NCBI GenBank assembly: GCA_003343765.1 | Contig: QAKO01000028.1 | Location: 1 to 19,952, forward strand | DNA length: 19,952 nucleotides | Direction of reading: 5' to 3' | Source: Bacillota bacterium | GTDB lineage: Bacteria; Bacillota; Clostridia; Christensenellales; Borkfalkiaceae | Shown here: positions 5,827 to 13,474 of the stretch, piece after piece | Layout of the letters: every line of letters starts with the position of its first letter | Position numbering within the stretch: the first letter of the stretch is position 1 | Program-made: the position numbers and the translations under genes | The notes under the pieces: generated by a model | Databases searched by the model: none | Told to the model about the DNA's origin: nothing | The model's input: the letters and a program-made list of their open reading frames with translations, nothing else

Positions 5827-7008
5827 ATGTTAAGGAGCAGAAAACTTATAATCAGTCTGCTAAGTGCGGCGTTCCTGATGTTGGCGGTGTGTATCGGTGC
5901 GATCAATGTAGTGGCGGCGGAAGGCCTTGTGCTTACATATGAAGATCAGCAAGTAACGGAGATTTCGCTCACGGTCGGGCAGAGGAACGTCGATGTCTAT
6001 TATATTATCGACGGTTCGGAGGAATACAATGAAGCGCTGACGGTCGAGCCTTCGGACGAGGCGCTGATCTCGGTGAGTAAAAACACGAGCAGAAATCGTT
6101 TTCGTTTGAATCCTCTGGCGGTGGGTGAGGTAACTCTCACGGTTACGGCAGGAGATTACAGTGTGGAGCTTTTGGTGAAAATTTCCTATGAAGAGCCGTC
6201 GACTGTGAAACTGACCTATCCCGGCGAGACAGCGGCGCAAACGATCACGATCGAAAACGAACTGACGCTGGATTATTCGGACGACGGGTTTGCGATCACG
6301 GAGCAGGCAGTCAATTCCAATGGGATCGCCGGGACGTATGATACGGCGAATCTGGCATATGAGTGGGTTTTTGAAGAAAATATTTGCGAGGCCTCGTTCA
6401 AGGACAGAATGCTGTATGTCGGCGGAGTCGGAACGAGCAAGGTAAGTGTCTGGGCGACGATTTCGGGCGAGCGGAAGGGCGAGCCGAAGGTGTTCACACT
6501 GACATCGCAGTATCAGCGTGTGGCGTCTGACCTCAAAGCAGTTGCAAACGGGATCGAAGTGACGGGGATCGTATACGATGTCGGATCGGACAAAGTGATC
6601 CTGCGCTATGAAGAGGAAACGGAGACGGGTGAATCGGCGGTCAAGGAGCAGGAAATCGCTCTGAGCGAACTGACGATCGAATATACGTCAAGCAATTTGG
6701 CGTTTGTCGATCCGGAGGGGATTGTCTGGGATTCCACGAATGCGGATGTCGTAAAAGTGGAAGGAAATAAAATTGTATTCAATACGGATTCCTTGAGCGG
6801 AAGCCAGTACTATACGTTGACGGTTCATGATACGATCAATACGGTTGCGGACAATGTGATGGTGATCATCAACAAGGCCGCGACGGAAACCGAGGAGCCG
6901 GAAGGCGGATGCGGCGGAATCGCAGCGGGTTCGGCGGCAGGGATCGGCGTTCTGGTAACGGCGGCAGTTTTGTCCGTGCTTGTCCTGAAGCGTAAACAAA
7001 ATAACTAA
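5827..7008 (+). CDS. Anchored surface protein with Ig-like domains and a Gly-Gly-Cys C-terminal signal
   Basis: The 393-residue protein begins with a signal peptide (LRSRK, then a hydrophobic stretch, likely cleaved after VVAA near residue 31). Three beta-rich regions follow, at about 40-125, 130-235 and 236-350. The first resembles a bacterial Big2 Ig-like domain (SLTVGQRNVDV, ending in AVGEVTLTVTAG). After an acidic Thr/Glu linker comes GGCGG with Cys362, then one membrane segment and the tail KRKQNN. There is no LPXTG motif. AAGGAGGG at 5815-5822 sets the start. It is placed directly before the solute-binding protein and shares the C-terminal signal with the 993-residue protein downstream. 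A role in displaying or binding glycan at the cell surface is inferred; no catalytic motif is seen. Confidence 0.8.
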   Translation: MLRSRKLIISLLSAAFLMLAVCIGAINVVAAEGLVLTYEDQQVTEISLTVGQRNVDVYYIIDGSEEYNEALTVEPSDEALISVSKNTSRNRFRLNPLAVGEVTLTVTAGDYSVELLVKISYEEPSTVKLTYPGETAAQTITIENELTLDYSDDGFAITEQAVNSNGIAGTYDTANLAYEWVFEENICEASFKDRMLYVGGVGTSKVSVWATISGERKGEPKVFTLTSQYQRVASDLKAVANGIEVTGIVYDVGSDKVILRYEEETETGESAVKEQEIALSELTIEYTSSNLAFVDPEGIVWDSTNADVVKVEGNKIVFNTDSLSGSQYYTLTVHDTINTVADNVMVIINKAATETEEPEGGCGGIAAGSAAGIGVLVTAAVLSVLVLKRKQNN

Positions 7009-7041
7009 CGCACGAGCGTGCGAGCAAAGGAGTATAGATTC

Positions 7042-8400
7042 ATGAAAAAGATTTTGTCGGTTGTAATTGCTTTACTCTTGATGGGTACAGTGTGCGCGGC
7101 AACCGCCTGCAGCGGCGGAGCGACGCTGGCAGATCCGGATGATTATGAAGTCGGACAAGTGGATGTAAATATTGAAGCAACGTTGGATGTTGCTTGTCTG
7201 AACACCACACAGGAAAAAGAACTGATGCAGGATCTGGCGAAAGGATTTCAGGCGATTTATAAAAACGTAAAATTCCGTTATACGACATTGACGGATTATG
7301 AAGCGGGAATTGCGCAGGAAATCGTAGCAGGCACGCAGTTGGACGTTATCTGGGTTCCGGATGCGTATGTAACGAGCCTTGCGGATGAAGGATTGCTGTA
7401 CAATCTGGATAAATACATAGAAGAAACAGGATTTGATACTTCGTTATACGATGAGACCATGATGGCGTTGGGCAAGTATAAACACGGAACGGTGAGCGAT
7501 GCATCGCAGTATTTCCTGCCGCGCGATTATTCCAAGATCGTGACGTACATCAACAGGGATCTTGTGGAGAAGTATGCGCCTGATTTTGATCTGGATTATT
7601 ATGTGGAAAACCAGGATGAATGGACATGGGAAGCCATGCTTTCTCTGTGTGCGCAGCTGAAATCTGGTATGGAGAATGAAACGAATAAGCCGTACATCAT
7701 CGAATCGATGTGGCAGTGGATGATCCAGTTCTACGGAATGGTGGAATCTTACGGCGGAACGTACCTGAATCCCGAAACGGGCGAAGTGGTGCTGGATGAC
7801 GGATTCAAGCAGGCTTTGGAATCGATCAAACAACTGATCGACGCTGGTTATACGAAATACGATTCAGATCTTACGGAACTTTCGCGTTTCCATTTCGGGC
7901 AGGCGGTATTGGCATTCCAGTCGAGGCCTTATCTTGCGACGGCGGTCATGCTGGACGAAGAATACGGGGCGGATTGTCTGGAAGTTCTGCCGTTCCCTGC
8001 GATCGGGGAAAATCCGAAGGTCGGTACGGGAACGACGGGATACGGTATCTGCACATCGACAAAGAATGCAGACCTTGCCTGGGAGTTTTTGCGCTTCATG
8101 ATGAGCAAGGAAGGTCAGACGATCCTTGCTTCCAGCGGTAAAGCGATTCCTTCGATGAACGAACTGCGCGAGGGTGAGAATGCAAGCTGGAAGCAGTTTG
8201 AAGCGGATTACAACTACAATCGGGAGGCATTCCTGTATGCACCCGAGCGTGATATCGTGCAGAGTTATTATGATATGATCTCTTCGGCAAAGGCTTCGCA
8301 GCACGAGAAGGCTCTTAAAAACTCGATTTTTGAGAACTACTGGGGAGGCAATATGTCGATCGAAGATGCGATCGATCACTACAAACAGGCGGTAATGTAA
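7042..8400 (+). CDS. Sugar ABC transporter solute-binding lipoprotein (family 1, UgpB/MalE-like)
   Basis: The lipoprotein of 452 residues has a KK-start signal peptide with lipid-attachment Cys23 (ATAC followed by SGG). The mature part begins IEATLDVACLNTTQEKELMQ and contains the family segments ELMQDLAKGFQAIY, TQLDVIWVPD and TKNADLAWEFLRFMMSKEGQ. It would capture an oligosaccharide outside the membrane and hand it to the two permeases encoded next. The frame opens 8 codons earlier, but the ATG at 7042 is chosen because AAAGGAG (7026-7032) lies 9 bases upstream and the protein then starts MKKILSVV. The gap to the first permease gene is 2 bases. Confidence 0.92.
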   Translation: MKKILSVVIALLLMGTVCAATACSGGATLADPDDYEVGQVDVNIEATLDVACLNTTQEKELMQDLAKGFQAIYKNVKFRYTTLTDYEAGIAQEIVAGTQLDVIWVPDAYVTSLADEGLLYNLDKYIEETGFDTSLYDETMMALGKYKHGTVSDASQYFLPRDYSKIVTYINRDLVEKYAPDFDLDYYVENQDEWTWEAMLSLCAQLKSGMENETNKPYIIESMWQWMIQFYGMVESYGGTYLNPETGEVVLDDGFKQALESIKQLIDAGYTKYDSDLTELSRFHFGQAVLAFQSRPYLATAVMLDEEYGADCLEVLPFPAIGENPKVGTGTTGYGICTSTKNADLAWEFLRFMMSKEGQTILASSGKAIPSMNELREGENASWKQFEADYNYNREAFLYAPERDIVQSYYDMISSAKASQHEKALKNSIFENYWGGNMSIEDAIDHYKQAVM

Positions 8401-8402
8401 GC

Positions 8403-9392
8403 ATGGTAACGGATGCGAACGAAAAGGCACTGGGGGGCGGAGAACCTGCGTTTTCGCCCCGCCGGGCAAGCGGAACGGCGGGCAGATCCGATCGGTTCAA
8501 GAAATTTATCAAGAAAAACGGGGCGGGGTTTATTTTTGCCCTTCCCGTTACGCTCGGATTGATTTTTTTCACGGCATATCCGCTGTTGTCCTCGCTTTAT
8601 TATAGTTTCTTCAGAGAGTACACCGTACTGCGTGATCCTGAAGGTTTTGACTTGTTTTACAATCTCAACAGGATGTTCAACGATCCTGAATGGATCAAAG
8701 CCGTCACCAATACGGTGATTTATACGGTCGTGAACGTACCGCTGACGATGGTACTTTCCTTTATGCTTGCGGTATTTTTAAATTCCAAGGTAAAGGGGAT
8801 CGGTGTTTACAGGGTACTGATTTATCTGCCTTGCACGATGTCGGTCGTTGTGTCGGGCGTTGCATGGCGTTTGCTTGTGGACGTGGATTTCGGTTGGATG
8901 AATCAGATCCTCAATGCGGTAGGGCTTCCTTCGTACAGCTTTCTGGATAAAGCGAGTTCCTCTATGCCGACGATGATCTTTGTCGGGTTGTGGGGGCTGG
9001 GCGGATCCATGGTCTTGTGGCTGTCGCAGCTCAAAAATATTTCGCCGGAACTGTACGAGGCGGCAGATCTGGACGGAGCTTCGTCCGCGCGCAAATTCTT
9101 TTTCATCACGATCCCGATGTGCACGCCGATGATCTTCTATAACCTGGTCATGAGCGTGATCGCGTCGTTTCAGGTGTTTGCGCAGGCGGCGACGCTGGTG
9201 CAGGGCGGCGGCAAGGAAAATTCTTTGCTGTTCTATGTTACGAAAATTTATTCCGAATACAATACCTGCGTTTCGCAGGGTACCATGGGCTATGCCTGTG
9301 CAATGGCATGGGTGTTGTTCGTGATCGTGGCCTGCTTTACGGCAATCATTTTCAAATCGAGCAAATGGGTGTTTTACGGAGGTGACGAGTGA
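8403..9392 (+). CDS. Sugar ABC transporter permease, MalF/UgpA-like
   Basis: This 329-residue membrane protein has a basic N-terminal tail of about 38 residues and then about six membrane segments (first at about 40-62). The cytoplasmic EAA loop that docks the ATPase reads ELYEAADLDGAS with Glu219. It is the first of the two permeases of a carbohydrate uptake ABC importer. The gene begins 2 bases after the stop of the binding-protein gene. The ribosome binding site is weak (AGGCGG-like), so translation is probably coupled. Its stop overlaps the start of the second permease gene. Confidence 0.93.
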   Translation: MVTDANEKALGGGEPAFSPRRASGTAGRSDRFKKFIKKNGAGFIFALPVTLGLIFFTAYPLLSSLYYSFFREYTVLRDPEGFDLFYNLNRMFNDPEWIKAVTNTVIYTVVNVPLTMVLSFMLAVFLNSKVKGIGVYRVLIYLPCTMSVVVSGVAWRLLVDVDFGWMNQILNAVGLPSYSFLDKASSSMPTMIFVGLWGLGGSMVLWLSQLKNISPELYEAADLDGASSARKFFFITIPMCTPMIFYNLVMSVIASFQVFAQAATLVQGGGKENSLLFYVTKIYSEYNTCVSQGTMGYACAMAWVLFVIVACFTAIIFKSSKWVFYGGDE

Positions 9393-10288
9393 TGCCGGAT
9401 TTTTCTACGCAGCAGAGCGTTATCACTTCATCCGCAATGTGTACGCGCAAACACATTGATAAAAAGATGATCATCAAGCACACAGTAACGCATTTTTTTC
9501 TTGTAATTTTGTGCATCATATTTTTGTTGCCGATTTTTTACATGGTTACGACGAGTCTGATGAGCGCGGTGGAATCGGGGCAAGGCAAGTTTATACCGTC
9601 GTCCCTGCATTTTGAAAACTATATCGAAGTGCTTTCGCCCGAACTTCTGACATTTTTCAAGAACACGATCATTGTGGTGGGGCTGAACGTTATTTTTATA
9701 CCGTTTTCGGCGTTGTTTACGGCATTTGCGTTTGTGCGCTGTAAGTTTGTAGGGCAGAACATTCTGTTTACGATCATACTTTCCACGATGATGATTCCGG
9801 CGATCGTATGCCAGATCCCGATGTTTGTGGTATATGTCAAGATCGGTTGGCTGAATACGTTGTGGCCGCTGATCGTCCCCGGTATTCTGGGCGGCGGTGC
9901 GGGCAATATATTCCTGGCCAGGCAGTATATGCGTACGATCCCGTCTACGCTGGATGAAGCGGCGACGATCGACGGAGCAAACCGTTTTCAGGTTTTCTTT
10001 TCCATTTTCATGCCGCTGTGCAAACCGATCGCGATGTTTATGATGATCACGACGTTTACGGGCATGTGGAACGATGTTGTGACGCCGATGCTGTATCTGC
10101 GTCAGGAAAGCACCTGGACGTTGGCGCTTGGTATTTATAACTGGTTTACGGGGCCTGTAACGGGATCTTCGGCGCCGAATATGCGTATGGCGATCGGTAT
10201 GTATATGCTGGTACCTTGCGCAATCGTATTTTTCATATTTCAGAAGCAGCTCATTGACGGCGTGCAGATGGGTGCGGTCAAAGGCTGA
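9392..10288 (+). CDS. Sugar ABC transporter permease, MalG/UgpE-like
   Basis: The 298-residue membrane protein has about six membrane segments and the EAA loop TLDEAATIDGANRF with Glu189. It would form the translocation channel with the preceding permease. The ATG overlaps the previous stop by one base (TGATG), and a near-perfect GGAGGTGA lies at 9378-9385. A GTG one codon earlier is possible but less likely. No ATP-binding gene follows, so the importer probably borrows a shared MsmK/UgpC-type ATPase encoded elsewhere, as known for many Firmicutes. Confidence 0.93.
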   Translation: MPDFSTQQSVITSSAMCTRKHIDKKMIIKHTVTHFFLVILCIIFLLPIFYMVTTSLMSAVESGQGKFIPSSLHFENYIEVLSPELLTFFKNTIIVVGLNVIFIPFSALFTAFAFVRCKFVGQNILFTIILSTMMIPAIVCQIPMFVVYVKIGWLNTLWPLIVPGILGGGAGNIFLARQYMRTIPSTLDEAATIDGANRFQVFFSIFMPLCKPIAMFMMITTFTGMWNDVVTPMLYLRQESTWTLALGIYNWFTGPVTGSSAPNMRMAIGMYMLVPCAIVFFIFQKQLIDGVQMGAVKG

Positions 10289-10348
10289 GAAAAAAGAATC
10301 GAAAGCGACGGGAAATCCGTTGTAATAAAATTTTGGGAGGAAAAGAGT

Positions 10349-13330
10349 ATGACACAAAAAAGAACGCTGACGCTTGCATTGCTCAGTACTGTTGTGGCAG
10401 TATGCCTTATGGCGGCAATGCTGTTTACCGGTATCTTTACGATCGGAACGTCGGCAGCGACCACGACGTATAACCTGAACAATAAGTTCGGTGTATATGC
10501 CGATAGTTGGTCGAACTCGATCGAAGCGGTGGGAGAAGAAGTGATCCTTCATTCCAAGGTGATCGGCAGCGGAGAAGACGCTGTATTCCAGCGCGGGAAC
10601 GGCGGCTGGGTTTTCAACAACAACGACGGTATCGGCGGTTGGGAACTGAACGGACTGGAATTGCAGTTCTATCTTACGGCGGGCAGTATCCTGAACGATG
10701 TAGGCGGCGAATGGATGCGCCTGTATATCGTCAACAACATTGGTTGGTATGGGCCGGATGCAACGAATGTAGGGCTCTCGTTGTGGTTCCGCAATTACAA
10801 CAAGGAAAACAACACGACCAGCATTCTCGTGCGTTATATGTTGGCGGGAAATGACGTGTATGCCGATTATGATATTTTCCATAATGTACCGTTATATTTG
10901 GACTACGATTACTTTACGGACAGCAAAGAGGAAGGGGTGAAACCTGAATCCGGTACGCTCAACACATGGAAGTTCTCGATCGTGGATACAGAACTTATCA
11001 TGAATATCAACGGAATGGAGATCAAAGTTCCTATGGGGGCGGATTCCAAAGCCGGCATGGATATTCTGGGTGCTTTCCAGAAAGCACAGATGAGTGATTC
11101 GGCAGGTTTTGTAATCTGGAGAAGCGATGACGGAGCTACGACGGATACGAAAGACAACGGTCTTGCGATGCGCATCGTATCGGCGAAAAACGTACGCGAA
11201 GGATATGTATCCGGTGCGGCGACGGGTTATACCGACCTGACGGGCGGCGACCTCGAATATACTTATAACGGCTTAGGTTATGCAAAATTCCGCGGAACGG
11301 GCGACGAGTATTCGTTTGCATACACTGCGGACGCATATCTGGATAAGATGAATGCGGATTTCCTTGTCAACGGGTATACCCTTGCTCAGGGAGATACGTT
11401 TACGGTGCGTATGCAGGGCACGGAAACGGCTTACGATATGATCTTCACCAAGACGGCGGAAACGGACAAAGCGGCATTGACGATCAAAAACGGAGACCAA
11501 ACGGTTTTGACGGATAAGACGGTCGATTTTGTCTGGAACGGTATTGCATTGGCGGATAACGACGGAATCGGTCATAGCCGTATTTACAACACGTTGTCCA
11601 TTCAGAGTGTCGCGGGCGACTACACGCTGTTTGTGAACGGTACGGAAATTACGGAAGCTGCGGAGTCTCTTGCGAATTTGTCTGAAAACAATTCGCCTGC
11701 ATTCCAGTTGCAGTTTGCCGTTGCGGGATCGAATGCGAGCGAAGTGACGATCCGTTCGATCGAAACGGAAGGCCAGGAAGTTCTTGAAAGCGTGAAAGGA
11801 TTTACCGTTTCGGATGATGTCGTTATTCTGAAAGTCGATGAAACGACGGCGAAGTTCTATGTGGTTACGGATACTGCGTATACGGTAGAAAAGGAAGGAA
11901 CACTGCCTGCAAACAGCTTCCAGACGACGTTCTCTGTTGCAAAACCCGGCACGCACGACAAGGCGTTCCGCATGATTTTAGACAACGAAGGGAAACAGGT
12001 CATTGTCGAATTCACATACAAGACCGCATCGACGGCTGATGTGAAAATGTATATTAAAGACACGGAAGAGACCCTGATCGGCGAAGGGACAAACGTAGAT
12101 TTTGTCTGGAGCGAAACGGAAACCAACCAGGTCGGCGTTGTTGTAGTGAACGGCAGACTGAGATTGTTGGTCAACAAGTTCTCGGTGATCAACAAGGAAG
12201 ATGCTACAGAGTACACATCCTTTGTTCAGACGAGCATGGCGGAAGGCGGCAACCTGATTTTTGAAAGCCTGGGCGATGCGAAGACGATCTTTGTATTCAG
12301 GTCTTCTACGACGAAAGTAGAAATGACGTCGGCGGCTCCCGGCTGGGGCATGGGTGCGCGCAATGCGAGTGCTGTGTATGTTTACGGGACGGACGGTTCG
12401 ACGGGTATGATCATGGGTGACAACACCGCTTCTGCCTTGTACGGAACGGATATGGGGCTCAATAAAGTTTATTTGCGCGTCAAGACGGAAGACTGGACTT
12501 CCGGCGGAATAGCGATCGGTCTGATGAACAGCGGCGACCGTGCAAAATGGTATACGTTGGAAGGCAATTCCGGTATTGCGATCACGCTGGCTAAGCACGT
12601 TCTGGATGGCGTGGTTCAGGAAGGCAAGATCGTTGTTTCCGTATCCTACAACGATGTAACGAATGTAGAGCATAAGCTTGTGACGGAAGGCATCGTGATC
12701 GATTGGACAGACGGCGTTTATTATGACATTTCGATCACGGGCAATGTCGGTGCGAACGATTGGGCGATCAACGTCGGCGATCTGACGATCAATGCAGCGC
12801 ATGATGCGGCGGCTGAAAACTTCAACGAACTTATGGATACCGTATACAACGGATTCACCGGCGGTTCTGCGAAGGGCAACGGATATCTCTTTACGAACGA
12901 TGATTCTGCGAATACAGATTTCACCATTTACTTTGCAAGTCTGATGAAGGCGAACAAAGTGACGGTCAATGCGAAGACGACGAGCCTGAAAGTCGGCGAG
13001 ACAACGCAGGCGAGCGTTTCAATTTCTCCGTCGGCGGCATTGCAGAGCGGAACGTGGTCATCTTCGGATACGGCCGTTATCACGGTAGATGAAAACGGTC
13101 TGATCACGGCGGTCGGCGCAGGAACGGCGAACGTGATCTTCACGACGGAAGACGGTTCGACGGGAACGCTGGAAATCACGGTCAGCGGAGACGGCAGCAG
13201 CACGGACGGCGGAGATGATTCCGGCGCGTCGGGCGGATGCAGCGGATCTGTTGCATGGGCTTCCGGAATTCTGGGCGGATTGCTTCTGCTCGGAGCGGTT
13301 GCGGTAATTCTGAAAAGAAAGAACGCGTAA
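10349..13330 (+). CDS. Large modular surface protein: four ~190-residue beta-rich repeats, an Ig-like domain and a Gly-Gly-Cys membrane anchor
   Basis: The 993-residue protein has a signal peptide (cleaved near residue 37). Four comparable modules follow, marked by recurring Trp in a hydrophobic strand: Trp207 (NTWKFSI), Trp396 (VDFVW), Trp587 (VDFVW) and Trp786 (VIDW), 189, 191 and 199 residues apart. Modules tend to end with a strand such as TIRSI or FTIYFAS. The pattern suggests beta-sandwich, possibly concanavalin-like, glycan-binding folds, but no named domain can be assigned. Residues of about 870-947 form a Big2-like Ig domain (SLKVGETTQASVSI, GLITAVGAGTANVIF). A Gly/Ser/Asp linker leads to SGGCSG with Cys964, a membrane segment and KRKNA. 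GGGAGG (10335-10340) precedes the ATG. It lies between the importer genes and the enzyme-like lipoprotein genes, which fits a surface glycan-binding scaffold. Confidence 0.82.
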   Translation: MTQKRTLTLALLSTVVAVCLMAAMLFTGIFTIGTSAATTTYNLNNKFGVYADSWSNSIEAVGEEVILHSKVIGSGEDAVFQRGNGGWVFNNNDGIGGWELNGLELQFYLTAGSILNDVGGEWMRLYIVNNIGWYGPDATNVGLSLWFRNYNKENNTTSILVRYMLAGNDVYADYDIFHNVPLYLDYDYFTDSKEEGVKPESGTLNTWKFSIVDTELIMNINGMEIKVPMGADSKAGMDILGAFQKAQMSDSAGFVIWRSDDGATTDTKDNGLAMRIVSAKNVREGYVSGAATGYTDLTGGDLEYTYNGLGYAKFRGTGDEYSFAYTADAYLDKMNADFLVNGYTLAQGDTFTVRMQGTETAYDMIFTKTAETDKAALTIKNGDQTVLTDKTVDFVWNGIALADNDGIGHSRIYNTLSIQSVAGDYTLFVNGTEITEAAESLANLSENNSPAFQLQFAVAGSNASEVTIRSIETEGQEVLESVKGFTVSDDVVILKVDETTAKFYVVTDTAYTVEKEGTLPANSFQTTFSVAKPGTHDKAFRMILDNEGKQVIVEFTYKTASTADVKMYIKDTEETLIGEGTNVDFVWSETETNQVGVVVVNGRLRLLVNKFSVINKEDATEYTSFVQTSMAEGGNLIFESLGDAKTIFVFRSSTTKVEMTSAAPGWGMGARNASAVYVYGTDGSTGMIMGDNTASALYGTDMGLNKVYLRVKTEDWTSGGIAIGLMNSGDRAKWYTLEGNSGIAITLAKHVLDGVVQEGKIVVSVSYNDVTNVEHKLVTEGIVIDWTDGVYYDISITGNVGANDWAINVGDLTINAAHDAAAENFNELMDTVYNGFTGGSAKGNGYLFTNDDSANTDFTIYFASLMKANKVTVNAKTTSLKVGETTQASVSISPSAALQSGTWSSSDTAVITVDENGLITAVGAGTANVIFTTEDGSTGTLEITVSGDGSSTDGGDDSGASGGCSGSVAWASGILGGLLLLGAVAVILKRKNA

Positions 13331-13353
13331 AAAAACTGTATAATGAATCAAAC

Positions 13354-13386
13354 GTTGTGCCCGAAAATTTTATTTTTGGGCACAAC
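13354..13386 (+). promoter_or_regulatory. Intercistronic hairpin before the first enzyme-like lipoprotein gene
   Basis: GTTGTGCCC (13354-13362) pairs perfectly with GGGCACAAC (13378-13386), and the A run at 13364-13367 can pair with T residues inside. No T run follows, so it is not a standard terminator on the + strand. A TATAAT-like word lies at 13339-13344 without a good -35. It may tune mRNA stability or expression between the surface protein and the enzymes. Confidence 0.5.
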
Positions 13387-13474
13387 TGATTCTTAAAAAA
13401 GACAAAAATTCGGTGGACTGTATCCCGGAGCGGGTTTGGGATGCAAAGGTACCGGGGAACAAAAAGGAGTTGTT

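Noticed and set aside
6886..7008. Sortase LPXTG anchor on the surface proteins
   Set aside because: No LPXTG-like motif precedes the membrane segment in either protein; a Gly-Gly-Cys motif takes its place.
9428..10882. Open frame of 484 codons on the - strand
   Set aside because: It is antisense to the second permease and the start of the surface-protein gene, and its product is highly basic and without recognisable motifs.
13339..13344. Promoter with a consensus TATAAT before the first enzyme-like lipoprotein gene
   Set aside because: No acceptable -35 at 16-18 bases and no proper extended -10; kept only as a possibility in a finding.
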